Positions 1 to 8,057 are shown, numbered from the stretch's first letter. The stretch: DNA of 64,000 bases from Methylobacillus sp. MM3 (GCF_001645185.1 NZ_LXTQ01000050.1:205233-269232); one strand, 5' to 3'. The notes: generated from the letters alone by a model not told the origin. Numbers and translations are program-made.

Positions 1-967
1 CGGCCTCGCGCTGCTCGTGAATCTGCGCGGTGCCGCTGATGCTGTTGGATGTGCTCTGGATTTCCTTTTGCAATTGGCCCTGAATCTTGGCGAGCTCGGC
101 CTTGGCCGCGATGTATTGCGGATGGTTGTCACCCAGCCGCTCGGACAGCTCGGCCAGCTTGGAAGCCGCCTTGCCGGCATCGATGCGCAGGCTCTGGATC
201 ACCGGGCTCTGCGCGACATCGGGCGAATCGCTGGCGTTGCTGCGCGCATTCGCCTGCCGGGAGCGGGCCTCGATCGCCATCGATTGCGCGGTCACCAGCT
301 GCTGCGAGAGGTCGTTCAGGCGCGCGACCTCGACATCCAGCTTTTCATCCGCGCTGGTGATGCCTTTTTCCTGCTGGTATTGCGACAGCTTGTTCTGTGC
401 GCGTTCCAGGTTGTCGCGCAAGCCCTTGGCCTGCTGGCTGAAATAATTCGCCGCATCCTGCGCCGGCTCCACCTTGAGCTTGGTGCTGAGATCCTTGTAC
501 GACTGCGCAAACGCATTAACGATATTGGCCGCCGTCTGCGCTTCCTTGTCACTGTAGGTGATGCTGAGCACGCTGCTGTCGCTGGAAGGGTCGACGTCGA
601 GACGGCTCATCAGTCGGCCGGCGATCCAGTCGCGGATGTTGCCCCGGCCTTCGGTAGCGTCCGTGAACGCCTCGCGCATCGTTTCGTTCGCTGTCAGGTG
701 CAGATCATCCACCACCTTGAGCGCCACGCTGCGGTTCTTGATGATGTCTATCTGCGTCTGCACGTAGCCCGGCAATTGCGCCGCCAGCAAAGGCGAACCG
801 GTCACGGTATCGACGCCGGTGTAGCTCAGCACCAGTTGCGTGGTCGCCCGGTAGTATTTGGGCATCAGCAGGCTGACCACGGTCGCGGTCAGCACGGTGA
901 TGAGGAAAGTCGCGAGCACGATCTTGATTCGTGCCCGCAGCATCAGGAATACCGAGGTCAGGTTCAT
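1..967 (-). CDS. epsF: EpsF-type polysaccharide chain-length determinant (Wzz family), 3'-truncated by window edge
   Basis: The frame opens with ATG at 967 (MNLTSVFLMLRARIK) and runs without a stop to base 1, so 322 codons are visible and the C-terminus lies outside. An N-terminal membrane segment (about residues 15-37, IVLATFLITVLTATVVSLL) is followed by the Wzz-type periplasmic part (YYRATTQLVL, then a long Gln/Glu/Ala-rich coiled coil with NLERAQNKLSQYQQ and ITSADEKLDVEVARL). Proteins of this family set the length of the exported polysaccharide and work with the outer-membrane export protein and often a tyrosine kinase. It starts 10 bp after the epsE stop and has an AAGGGTG ribosome site, so it is in the same operon. 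Family assignment is firm; the name EpsF rests on the neighbouring Eps-type genes. Confidence 0.85.
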   Translation of the reverse strand, partial: MNLTSVFLMLRARIKIVLATFLITVLTATVVSLLMPKYYRATTQLVLSYTGVDTVTGSPLLAAQLPGYVQTQIDIIKNRSVALKVVDDLHLTANETMREAFTDATEGRGNIRDWIAGRLMSRLDVDPSSDSSVLSITYSDKEAQTAANIVNAFAQSYKDLSTKLKVEPAQDAANYFSQQAKGLRDNLERAQNKLSQYQQEKGITSADEKLDVEVARLNDLSQQLVTAQSMAIEARSRQANARSNASDSPDVAQSPVIQSLRIDAGKAASKLAELSERLGDNHPQYIAAKAELAKIQGQLQKEIQSTSNSISGTAQIHEQREA

Positions 968-977
968 GATTTCACCC

Positions 978-2045
978 TTAGAAGAGGCTTTCCCGCACGT
1001 AGATCACATCATCCGGACGGACAAGATCGGTCATCTTGGGGCGGAGTTCCTCGCTGCCGCCGTTGGGCGTACGGCGCAACAGCTTGATGTTGCGCTCGGT
1101 GCCGCGCGCGGTCGGCCCGCCGCCTTGCGCCAGCGCCTGGATCACGGTCATGTTGCGCTCAATGCGGTAAGCACCCGGTTTCTGTGCTTCGCCGTAGATG
1201 TAGAACACCGGCGCGCGATGCACGTAGACTTCGTCGCCCGCGGCAATCACCACGTTATTCTCGGGCTTGGCGTTGAGATAGATCGCGGCGAGGTCGACTT
1301 CCTTGCGGAACGGCTGGCCGTCGCGCGTGCCGGAGACAATCGCGATATCCGAGGCGCCGGAAGAAAGGCCGCCAGCAAGTGTCAGCACATCGGTGAGATA
1401 CATCTTGGAGTTTTCGATCGGGAATCGTCCGGGCTTGTTGACCAGCCCCAGCACCGAAACCTGATTGCCCGGCGTCACGTAGATCACGTCGCCGTTTTTG
1501 AGCGTCAGGTTCTGCTTGCCGGATTCATCGCTGAACAGCGTGGCGATATCGACTTCCTGCCGGATCTGCTTGCCGTCGCGGCTACCGGTCAGCACCGCCG
1601 TACCGCCGCCCGCCTCGGGAACGACGCCACCCGCGAGCGCCAGCATGTCTGACAAGCGCGTGCTGGAAACCTCAAGCGGGAATCGTCCGGGCTTGTTGAC
1701 CAGCCCCAGCACTGCCACCTGGCTGCCGCGCACTTCGGTCAGCGCGATATTGACCTGCGGCTGCTTGACGAATTTGCCGTTCTTCAGCTTGTCGGCAATC
1801 AGCTTCTCGGCTGCCGCTGGCGACAAGCCGCCGACTTTCACCGTGCCGATCAGTGGAAAGGAAATGGTGCCGTCTTCGGCGACACGGGTTTCCAGGGTCA
1901 GGTCGGGGTTCTGGAAAACGGTGATGCGCAATGCATCGCCCGGCCCGAGCTGATATTCGCCAGGGGCTTTTTCCGCCGCCAGGGAAGCCGTCGCAAACGA
2001 CAGCATCGCCAGCGTAGTTATCAGAGCAAATATTTTCTTGATCAC
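978..2045 (-). CDS. epsE: Polysaccharide export protein EpsE (Wza/SLBB family)
   Basis: A 355-residue periplasmic/outer-membrane export protein. A signal peptide (MIKKIFALITTLAMLSFA, cleavage after SLAA) lacks a lipobox cysteine, so it looks like a signal peptidase I substrate rather than a Wza-type lipoprotein. The Poly_export domain follows (GEYQLGPGDALRITVF, residues about 29-110), then SLBB-type domains at about 110-195, 195-280 and 280-355. Two of these share the string VLGLVNKPGRFP, encoded by an identical 36-bp stretch 258 bp apart. It would form the outer-membrane exit pore for exopolysaccharide. The gene sits 10 bp upstream of epsF and about 50 bp downstream of a cyclic-nucleotide-binding gene on the same strand. 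Confidence 0.9.
   Translation of the reverse strand: MIKKIFALITTLAMLSFATASLAAEKAPGEYQLGPGDALRITVFQNPDLTLETRVAEDGTISFPLIGTVKVGGLSPAAAEKLIADKLKNGKFVKQPQVNIALTEVRGSQVAVLGLVNKPGRFPLEVSSTRLSDMLALAGGVVPEAGGGTAVLTGSRDGKQIRQEVDIATLFSDESGKQNLTLKNGDVIYVTPGNQVSVLGLVNKPGRFPIENSKMYLTDVLTLAGGLSSGASDIAIVSGTRDGQPFRKEVDLAAIYLNAKPENNVVIAAGDEVYVHRAPVFYIYGEAQKPGAYRIERNMTVIQALAQGGGPTARGTERNIKLLRRTPNGGSEELRPKMTDLVRPDDVIYVRESLF
1419..1712 (-). repeat. 36-bp perfect direct repeat inside epsE (1419-1454 and 1677-1712)
   Basis: The same 36 bases occur at 1419-1454 and 1677-1712, in frame and 258 bp (86 codons) apart, both coding for VLGLVNKPGRFP in consecutive SLBB domains. The flanking codons differ, so the identity is local. 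It marks a domain duplication or gene-conversion tract. Confidence 0.9.
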
Positions 2046-2095
2046 GGTATCACCTCTTTACGATATGCCCCGCCTGACGGCGCGGGCTGGCCGGA

Positions 2096-2662
2096 CTAGA
2101 CAACAGCGGTCTGGACCGGGTTATAGGCCTCGCGAAGGCGGGCCGATAAAAGTTGAAGCAGGGTTAGCAACAGCTTGTTGCCCAGGCGCGGCGCCTGCAT
2201 CAGTATCTGGTTGAGCGAGTCGCGCGACAACACGGCAAAGTCGGTGGGCGCCGTGGCGATGCAGGTAATGAAACGCGGTTCGCCGTCAATCATCGAGGTC
2301 TCTCCCACGGTGGAGCCCGGCAGCAGTTCGGCGATCTTCTCGTTGCCCAGGCCCGGGATATTCACTCGCACCTCGGCCGAACCGGTGAGTATCAGCACCA
2401 TGAAATCGCCGCGGTCGCCCTCTTTCAGCAACGGGTAATGACGCGGCGCGGCATAACAGCGCAGGTAGTGGCAAAGTACCTTGATCTCGTCCATGCCGAA
2501 GTCGTCGAAAAGCCGTATCTGATGGATGATTTCGTAAATCTCATCCATATAGTTCTCGGCCGGACCCAGTTTATTCAGGTCGCCATATATCGTGCTTGCT
2601 GCATCGTTCATCCGAATTACGCCTGTATCCAGGTTGAATTTGAAAAGCTGACTGTAGGACAT
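2096..2662 (-). CDS. Crp-like cyclic-nucleotide-binding domain protein without a DNA-binding domain
   Basis: 188 residues. Residues about 50-165 form a cNMP-binding beta-roll: LLKEGDRGDFMVLILTGSAE is the typical first half, and PGSTVGETSMIDGEPR corresponds to the phosphate-binding cassette region (GE-x-x and PR), though the spacing is not that of classic CRP. The protein ends with a helix (LLLTLLQLLSARLREAYN) where CRP would begin its helix-turn-helix, so no DNA-binding domain is present. It lies directly upstream of epsE on the same strand and probably in the same transcript, which suggests that a nucleotide signal feeds into exopolysaccharide export. That role is inference. Start ATG 2662; only a weak ribosome site is visible. 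Confidence 0.75.
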   Translation of the reverse strand: MSYSQLFKFNLDTGVIRMNDAASTIYGDLNKLGPAENYMDEIYEIIHQIRLFDDFGMDEIKVLCHYLRCYAAPRHYPLLKEGDRGDFMVLILTGSAEVRVNIPGLGNEKIAELLPGSTVGETSMIDGEPRFITCIATAPTDFAVLSRDSLNQILMQAPRLGNKLLLTLLQLLSARLREAYNPVQTAVV

Positions 2663-3085
2663 ATCTCAAGCTCCAAAACGGCATCCGTTTCGTTTTCCGC
2701 CCAAGCGCCGCATACAGGTTGAAAACTACCGAAACAGGCACACATCCCTACCTCCGAAAGTTTGACTCATCGTAAAAATCCGACGTCTTTTCAACAATAG
2801 GCCGAAGGGACTAGGGGTTTATCGCCCCACTGCGGGAATAAATAGTCGATTGAATCGAAAGGATTTTTAAATCCTATGCGAGAGTACAGCGCCGGAAAAT
2901 GGCCTGGATGGACTGCACGGCGACTCTGGCAGGACGGTTGTCTTCAAGCTGAGACAAACCAACTCCATAAAAATCATCAGGTTACAAACAGGCAGGGGCT
3001 TGCTGTCGTTTTTTGGAGACGAAGATTGAGTGCAAAGCTTCGCTTGGTATTAATTTTTTCTTTTATTTTCAATTGCTTGAGACGA
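2663..3085. other. Intergenic region between the divergent eps transcripts
   Basis: About 420 bp without a convincing gene, AT-rich after 3040. It must hold the promoter of the minus-strand operon, which I could not define, and leads into the sigma-54-type promoter at 3086. Short open frames here have no ribosome sites or recognisable residues. Confidence 0.5.
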
Positions 3086-3101
3086 TGGCATGCGAATTGC
3101 C
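3086..3101 (+). promoter_or_regulatory. Sigma-54-type (-24/-12) promoter for epsA
   Basis: TGGCAT, five bases (GCGAA), then TTGCC, matching the RpoN consensus TGGCAC-N5-TTGCW at the invariant GG and GC with the exact 10-bp spacing. Transcription would start near 3112, leaving a leader of about 140 nt before the epsA ATG. Sigma-54 with the PrsK/PrsR system is known to control exosortase-associated genes in many Gram-negative bacteria, which fits this locus. Confidence 0.7.
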
Positions 3102-3253
3102 TAGTAGTCATCAGAGATTAAGTCGTTTTGGCTATCGACAGGGTGCGAAGACTGAAACCGTTGGTATTCGCGCAGCCGGACCGGAAAGTACCACCTACCT
3201 CGTCCATGCCCGGCCAGACCCTGCCATTTCAATCAACTTGCGAAGAAATAATT

Positions 3254-4048
3254 ATGTCACTCCATACCAAACTGGATACCGGTGAAATGGTGCAATTTGT
3301 CGAACTGTTGCACGAATCACTCAAGGTACGTTCCCACTTCGAATTCCTGCTGTGGTCGCAAGGCAACCTGCAGCAATTTCTGCCGCACGACATCATGATC
3401 GCGGCCTGGGGCGACTTTTCCTTAGGCCTGGTGTATTTCGATATCGTGTCGGCGATCCCCGGAATTCGCACGGGACAGGTTCACAACACCAACCTCACGC
3501 CGTTGCTGAAGCGTTTGTTCAGCTCGTGGAATACACATTCCCGCGCCCCGTTCACCCTGACGATGAATCAGGGCATCTTCGAGGACAGGGAATTCGAGCA
3601 TGACAAGCTGGACGGCAATTTCAAGCACATGCGTTCGGCGATGGTGCATGCCATCAAGGATGTGCGCGGCCGCCACGATTGCCTGTATGTGCTGATGAGC
3701 TCCTCCACAACGCTGCCTCCGACTTCCCGTTCCATGCTGGAAGCGCTGCTGCCGTATATCGACAGCTCGCTCAGGCAGCTCGACCACCTGCCCGAGCAGA
3801 TGCCGCCGCAGCCGGTGGAAGAACCCGTCTTTGCAGACGAAGACCTGGGATCGCTGTCAACGCGCGAGTTGGAAATCATGGAGTGGGTGCGCAACGGCAA
3901 GACCAATTTCGAGATCGGCATGATTCTCGACATCAGCGCCTTTACGGTCAAAAACCATCTGCAGCGCATTTTCAGGAAGCTGGATGTCGTCAACCGCGCC
4001 CAGGCCGTCGCCAAACTCAGCAAACTGGAACTCAATGAATCGCTTTAG
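3254..4048 (+). CDS. epsA: EpsA-type LuxR-family transcriptional regulator of exopolysaccharide genes
   Basis: 264 residues from ATG 3254; a longer frame back to a TTG at 3128 is unlikely because that stretch has no ribosome site and no family-like sequence. The N-terminal 190 residues (DTGEMVQFVELLHESLKVRS, then FLLWSQGNLQQFLPHD) resemble the EpsA family sensor part. The C-terminus is a GerE/LuxR helix-turn-helix: LSTRELEIMEWVRNGKTNFE then ISAFTVKNHLQRIFRKLDV. It overlaps the next gene, epsB, by 14 bp, so the two are translationally linked. The preceding sigma-54-type promoter suggests that it responds to an enhancer-binding protein. The name is given by resemblance to EpsA of methylotroph Eps loci. 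Confidence 0.82.
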   Translation: MSLHTKLDTGEMVQFVELLHESLKVRSHFEFLLWSQGNLQQFLPHDIMIAAWGDFSLGLVYFDIVSAIPGIRTGQVHNTNLTPLLKRLFSSWNTHSRAPFTLTMNQGIFEDREFEHDKLDGNFKHMRSAMVHAIKDVRGRHDCLYVLMSSSTTLPPTSRSMLEALLPYIDSSLRQLDHLPEQMPPQPVEEPVFADEDLGSLSTRELEIMEWVRNGKTNFEIGMILDISAFTVKNHLQRIFRKLDVVNRAQAVAKLSKLELNESL

Positions 4049-5450
4049 ATCCGCGCCGCGCTTTCGCAAATCCTTCGGCATTGCGATTGCACGTGACAAC
4101 ATTCTTTACATCACCGAGGCCCTGCTCGACCCGTTGGTCGTCGTGTTCGCGGTGTGGATGGTCGCATCCATGTACGAAGGCGGTCTCAAACCGCCTTACC
4201 TGATCCTGTCCGTCATCCTGTTTTCGCTGACATTTCCCAGCAGTTCGAAAATCACCCTGACGCCAAGCGAGGTTGTCAGCAATACCTTCGTCAACTGGGT
4301 ATTCATCTCCGGTCTGCTGGTCGCGTTCGGACTGGCGACGGGTTATCTCTCGTATTTTCCGGCCGCCGCCATCCTCGCCTGGCTATGGATGACGCCAGTC
4401 CTGATGCTGATGGCGATCTTCGCCTTGCGCATCGTCGCGCCGGTGCTGATCAAGCTGCAAGGGCCGACCAAGCGCACCATCATTGTCGGTATCAACGAAC
4501 AGGGCCTGGCACTGGCCGAGCGGCTGGCGGAGAACAACTACATCGCCGCCGAATTGCTCGGCTTTTTCGAGGACCGCAGCGAAGAACGCATCCCGGTCAA
4601 GGACATGAAATACCCGACACTGGGAACCATCGACGACATCTCGGCCTATGTGAAGGAACATCGCGTCAACATCATCTATCTGTCGCTGCACATGGCCAGC
4701 CAGCCGCGCATCGTGCGGCTGCTGGACGAACTGAAGGACACGACCGCATCGATCTATTTCGTGCCGGATATCTTCCTTTCCGACCTGATCCAGGGGCGCA
4801 TCGGGCAGATTGACGATATCCCGGTAGTGGCGGTGTGCGAAACGCCTTTCGTCGGCTTCAATGGTGTATTGAAGCGCCTGGCGGATATTGTGATCTCGTC
4901 TCTCATCCTGATCATGATCAGCCCCATCCTGCTGGCCATCGCCATCGGCGTCAAATTGGGCTCGCCCGGCCCCATCATCTTCAAGCAGCGCCGTTACGGC
5001 TTGTATGGCGAAGAAATCTACGTTTACAAGTTCCGCTCGATGACCGTATGCGAGGACGGCGACAAGGTCACGCAGGCCACCAAGGAAGACCAGCGCATCA
5101 CGCCTTTTGGCGCTTTTCTGCGCAAGACTTCGCTCGATGAACTGCCGCAATTCATCAATGTGCTGCAAGGCCGCATGAGCATCGTCGGCCCGCGCCCGCA
5201 TGCTGTGGCGCACAATGAGATGTACCGCAAGCTGATCACCGGCTACATGGTGCGGCACAAGGTCAAACCCGGCATCACCGGCTGGGCGCAGGTCAACGGC
5301 CTGCGCGGCGAAACCGAAACCCTGAACAAGATGAAAGCGCGGATCGACTACGATATCGACTACCTGCGCAACTGGAGCCTCAAGCTGGATATGTACATCA
5401 TCCTCAAAACCGTACTCGTGGTATTCAAAGGGCAGGATGGTGCCTACTAG
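4035..5450 (+). CDS. epsB: Undecaprenyl-phosphate glucose phosphotransferase (EpsB/WcaJ family)
   Basis: 471 residues from ATG 4035, with GGAA just upstream; the start lies inside the end of epsA. Four to five membrane helices fill residues about 20-135, a CoA-binding-like Rossmann segment follows (KRTIIVGINEQGLALAERLA), and the C-terminal third is the bacterial sugar transferase domain: GVLKRLADIVISS, LGSPGPIIFKQRRYG, YKFRSMTV, LRKTSLDELPQFINVLQGRM, SIVGPRPHA and PGITGWAQVNGLRGET. The enzyme moves a hexose 1-phosphate from UDP-sugar to undecaprenyl phosphate, the first committed step of exopolysaccharide repeat assembly at the inner membrane. All catalytic signature segments are present. Confidence 0.93.
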   Translation: MNRFRSAPRFRKSFGIAIARDNILYITEALLDPLVVVFAVWMVASMYEGGLKPPYLILSVILFSLTFPSSSKITLTPSEVVSNTFVNWVFISGLLVAFGLATGYLSYFPAAAILAWLWMTPVLMLMAIFALRIVAPVLIKLQGPTKRTIIVGINEQGLALAERLAENNYIAAELLGFFEDRSEERIPVKDMKYPTLGTIDDISAYVKEHRVNIIYLSLHMASQPRIVRLLDELKDTTASIYFVPDIFLSDLIQGRIGQIDDIPVVAVCETPFVGFNGVLKRLADIVISSLILIMISPILLAIAIGVKLGSPGPIIFKQRRYGLYGEEIYVYKFRSMTVCEDGDKVTQATKEDQRITPFGAFLRKTSLDELPQFINVLQGRMSIVGPRPHAVAHNEMYRKLITGYMVRHKVKPGITGWAQVNGLRGETETLNKMKARIDYDIDYLRNWSLKLDMYIILKTVLVVFKGQDGAY

Positions 5451-5602
5451 CCGGATCGCCTCTTGCCGTCGTAAACTTTGCTTCGCTCTCGACGATCTCG
5501 CCCTTCGCAACGCAGGCATCTCCGCCTATAACAAACCGAGCACTCGAGGCAACGCTGTTGCCTGAAGTGACGTCCCGCAACCTTTTGCATGGAGCCAGAA
5601 TT

Positions 5603-5995
5603 TTGCTGAAAAAACCCCTTCCTCTTGAGACCTTGCGCCAGTTTTCCCTCGCATTCCTGCTCATCCTGCTCGCGATGATTTTCATCGGCGGAGAACAACC
5701 CGGCGCCGGTTCGCTCTTTCCCCCGCCGTGGGACAAAGTAGTGCATGTCATGGTGTATGGCAGCATCGGCGTACTGGTCGGCCTGACATTTCCCCGGCTT
5801 TCGCTAACCGCCGTGCTGCTGGTCGTGCTGGCCATAGGCGCCTGCGACGAATTGCACCAGGCCTTCCTGCCCGGCCGTCAGGCGGGCTTCGACGACCTCC
5901 TGGCCGATGTGATCGGCGCAGCGATTTTTCTGCCGGTATTGGTCATGTTCCGCAGAATCATTTTCGCATCCTATACTTACGTATCGAGACGTTAA
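5603..5995 (+). CDS. VanZ-like integral membrane protein
   Basis: 130 residues from TTG 5603, chosen because GGAG lies 8 nt upstream; the frame is open back to a TTG at 5558 with a GTG at 5567, so the start is uncertain. Four hydrophobic segments are visible (FSLAFLLILLAMIFIG, HVMVYGSIGVLVGL, TAVLLVVLAIGACDELHQ, LADVIGAAIFLPVLVMF). The pattern WDKVVHVMVYGSIG ... CDELHQAFLPGRQAGFDDLLAD is typical of the VanZ family, whose molecular role outside teicoplanin resistance is unclear. VanZ-like genes are frequent in exosortase/exopolysaccharide loci. A terminator follows at once. Confidence 0.75.
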   Translation: MLKKPLPLETLRQFSLAFLLILLAMIFIGGEQPGAGSLFPPPWDKVVHVMVYGSIGVLVGLTFPRLSLTAVLLVVLAIGACDELHQAFLPGRQAGFDDLLADVIGAAIFLPVLVMFRRIIFASYTYVSRR

Positions 5996-5998
5996 AAA

Positions 5999-6028
5999 CA
6001 AAAAAGGCCCGCAAGGGCCTTTTTGTTT
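5999..6028. terminator. Bidirectional intrinsic terminator
   Basis: AAAAAGGCCC-GCAA-GGGCCTTTTT: a perfect 10-bp arm hairpin with A and T tracts on either side, located between the convergent VanZ-like gene and the small exported protein gene. Confidence 0.9.
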
Positions 6029-6043
6029 GACTATTGTCCTGTT

Positions 6044-6388
6044 TCAGATATTGCGCCGACGATGCACGATGACGGCCATCAATCCCAGACTGGCCAGGAC
6101 CATGCCGAATGAATTGGGCCCGTCATCCGCCGACACCATGAGTGAATATGGTCCGTGGAACGTCTCCCCCGCCGGCGTGGCAAGAGCAGCCCGCTTCCGC
6201 GCATGCTGATCTTCGAAATAATCGAAGAACGATTCCGTTGCCGTAGAGAAATAAGAAATAATCCCCTTCTCGGATTGCGTCGGCAACCCCGGCAATTCCG
6301 GCAGCAATGTCGCTGCGCCCAATGAAGTGTAAACCGCTATTCCAAGCGCTGCTGCCGCCACCGATGCCAACAGTTTCTTGCGAAGCAT
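6044..6388 (-). CDS. Small exported protein with variant exosortase-type C-terminal sorting signal
   Basis: 114 residues, ATG 6388 with AAGGAG 8 nt upstream. An N-terminal signal peptide (MLRKKLLASVAAAALGIAVYTSLGA) and a Ser/Phe-rich middle (SYFSTATESFFDYFED) precede a C-terminal tail SFGMVLASLGLMAVIVHRRR. That tail has the hydrophobic helix and Arg cluster of PEP-CTERM proteins (compare S-W-A-M-x-L-A-G-L-G-L-x-x-RRR), but the Pro-Glu-Pro motif is replaced by DDGPNS. It is probably secreted and handled by an exosortase, with cargo or matrix role unknown. Its place beside the eps locus supports this. The sorting assignment is inference from the tail pattern. Confidence 0.7.
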   Translation of the reverse strand: MLRKKLLASVAAAALGIAVYTSLGAATLLPELPGLPTQSEKGIISYFSTATESFFDYFEDQHARKRAALATPAGETFHGPYSLMVSADDGPNSFGMVLASLGLMAVIVHRRRNI

Positions 6389-6456
6389 AATGGCACTCCT
6401 TTTCCATGATTGAATTCGATGGAACCATTAAAACTCGCAAGCACTTCATCATCCAA

Positions 6457-6472
6457 TAGCCCATATGGGCTA
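6457..6472. promoter_or_regulatory. 16-bp perfect palindrome in the leader of the exosortase-type gene
   Basis: TAGCCCATATGGGCTA lies 69-84 bp upstream of the ATG at 6388. It has no T tract and is placed where an operator would be expected, so it may bind a dimeric regulator; function unproven. Confidence 0.4.
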
Positions 6473-6609
6473 ATAACAAATAACAGCATCTCAAGCTATT
6501 GAATAGTTGATATTTTATTTTAATTAATTATTAATAACACAGATCACCTCCAGCACATCGAAAGGGCTCGCTCTTGACGCAATCGAAATCGGGAGTTGGG
6601 GATTTAAAG

Positions 6610-7338
6610 TCAGATTGAACTGGTCAGTTCCGTCAGCCAGTCCGGGGACAGGCTCAGAGCGTAGGTTTCAAACGTCTTGTCGGCACCGGTCAGAATGAGG
6701 ATGCCCATCACCAGCAGGACAACGCCCAGCACGCTTTTGCCGGTCTTGCCCGCCATCAGCAGCTTGTCGCGGAACCGCATCATTGCCTGACGCGATAACA
6801 TACCCAGCAACACCAGCGGTATGCCCGCTCCCAGCCCGAACAAGGCCATCATCAACGCTACATGCCCCAGATCCTGCCCCTGGCTGGCAAGGGTGATGGT
6901 GGCGCCCAGCGTCGGGCCTACGCAGGGTGTCCAGACCACTCCCAGCAACAGGCCCAATGCAAACTGCCCGCCCAGGCTTTCGCCGGAAACCCGGTTGATC
7001 AGCGATTGTCCGGGGCCGCCCAACCGCGATGCCGCCACCGCAAATTTCGCCTGCAACGCGGGTGACAGCAGCACGACCCCGAACCCGATCAACAGCACGG
7101 CTGCGATATTGCGGAATATTTCCTGATCCAGCCCGGCGGCAGCGCCGAGGCCGACAATAAAAACGCCCACCAGCGTGAACGACAGCGCCAGACCGGCCGC
7201 CAGCGCATGCGGCCCCAGACGATGCGTCATCAATGCCGATCCCACGAGGATGGGAACCAGCGGCAGCACGCAAGGCGACAGCGTGGAAAGCGTACCGGCC
7301 GCCAGACTCAGGCCATAGGTGCCGATTTCGGTAAACAT
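6610..7338 (-). CDS. ccdA: CcdA/DsbD-type thiol-disulfide transport membrane protein
   Basis: 242 residues with six predicted membrane helices. The two conserved cysteine motifs of the DsbD transmembrane family are present: LSPCVLPLVP near residue 22 and WTPCVGPTLG near residue 137. These cysteines carry reducing equivalents across the inner membrane to periplasmic thioredoxins, usually for cytochrome c maturation or disulfide repair. The gene starts 7 bp after the stop of a periplasmic thioredoxin gene on the same strand, which is the likely partner. Confidence 0.9.
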   Translation of the reverse strand: MFTEIGTYGLSLAAGTLSTLSPCVLPLVPILVGSALMTHRLGPHALAAGLALSFTLVGVFIVGLGAAAGLDQEIFRNIAAVLLIGFGVVLLSPALQAKFAVAASRLGGPGQSLINRVSGESLGGQFALGLLLGVVWTPCVGPTLGATITLASQGQDLGHVALMMALFGLGAGIPLVLLGMLSRQAMMRFRDKLLMAGKTGKSVLGVVLLVMGILILTGADKTFETYALSLSPDWLTELTSSI

Positions 7339-7345
7339 GCCAATC

Positions 7346-7720
7346 TCAGATCGCGCGTTTCAGCAGATTTTCGATACCCGTGCGCGAGGTGTCGCCGAGA
7401 GTGCGCCCCACCTCCTTGCCGTTCTTGTACACAATCAGCGCGCTTTGCCTGGGGACACGCAAGCTTTTCACGATGTCCTTCTGTGTGTCGAAATCCACTT
7501 TAAGCAGCGTAATCGCACTATACGGAGGCTGTTTCAACAGCGCATCGATAATAGGCGCCTGCCGCTTGCAGGTCGGGCACCAGTCGGCATGCACCGCGAC
7601 CAGCGTGGGCTTGCCTTCGCTTTGCAGCCTGTCGAACGCTTCCTGGGTGTAAGGTTCGGCTTGCGCCACAGTCGCGGCCAGCAGGGCTAATGCAGACAAC
7701 AGGAGTTTGATGGTTTTCAT
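7346..7720 (-). CDS. Periplasmic thioredoxin-fold protein
   Basis: 124 residues from ATG 7720, with GGAGGCG 8-12 nt upstream; an upstream in-frame ATG at 7792 lacks a signal-like start. A signal peptide (MKTIKLLLSALALLAATVAQA) leads to a thioredoxin domain with the active site HADWCPTCKRQAP and the cis-Pro segment LRVPRQSALIVYKNGKEVGR. It is predicted to be exported and kept reduced by the CcdA-like protein encoded 7 bp downstream. Substrate unknown; haem-thiol chemistry of c-type cytochromes is a reasonable guess for an iron or sulfur oxidiser. Confidence 0.88.
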   Translation of the reverse strand: MKTIKLLLSALALLAATVAQAEPYTQEAFDRLQSEGKPTLVAVHADWCPTCKRQAPIIDALLKQPPYSAITLLKVDFDTQKDIVKSLRVPRQSALIVYKNGKEVGRTLGDTSRTGIENLLKRAI

Positions 7721-8057
7721 GACGGATTCGCCTCCATAGGGGTTGTGACAATTGGTCGTCGTTGCGGTGTTTTCCTTACATCTAGAATGCATGCAGTTGG
7801 ACCAGCATCGCTGACAGATGCTCCCGCGTCGGCACCCTCATTTATCGATTCCGCCATTCGCCATGCAAGGTCTCACCATGGCGGAGCGGCAATCGTAAAT
7901 TCAGCCGAGAGCGGCCCCCAGACCCATCGCTGAGCCAGACGTTGTTTTCATGAGGCCGAATAAAGCCGACCCCCTAGGCAAGCTACGGATTTTTATGGGT
8001 TTTATAATTTCCAGGTTAATGCTACTCTGCCCGCCTTCAGCAATTTGGTCATGTACG
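7721..8057. other. Intergenic region between divergent thioredoxin and trhO genes
   Basis: About 337 bp without a supported gene. It contains an inverted repeat with 7-bp arms, CCGCCAT (7851-7857) and ATGGCGG (7878-7884), and a GATTTTTATGGG stretch near the trhO start. No clear -35/-10 pair could be fixed. Confidence 0.5.

Noticed and set aside
2927..2942. TGGCAG-N5-TTGTC, a second sigma-54-like site
   Set aside because: The -12 GC is changed to GT and the site is far upstream of epsA; the site at 3086 fits much better.
4383..5519. A 378-codon minus-strand frame opposite epsB
   Set aside because: Shadow of the sugar transferase gene; no family features.
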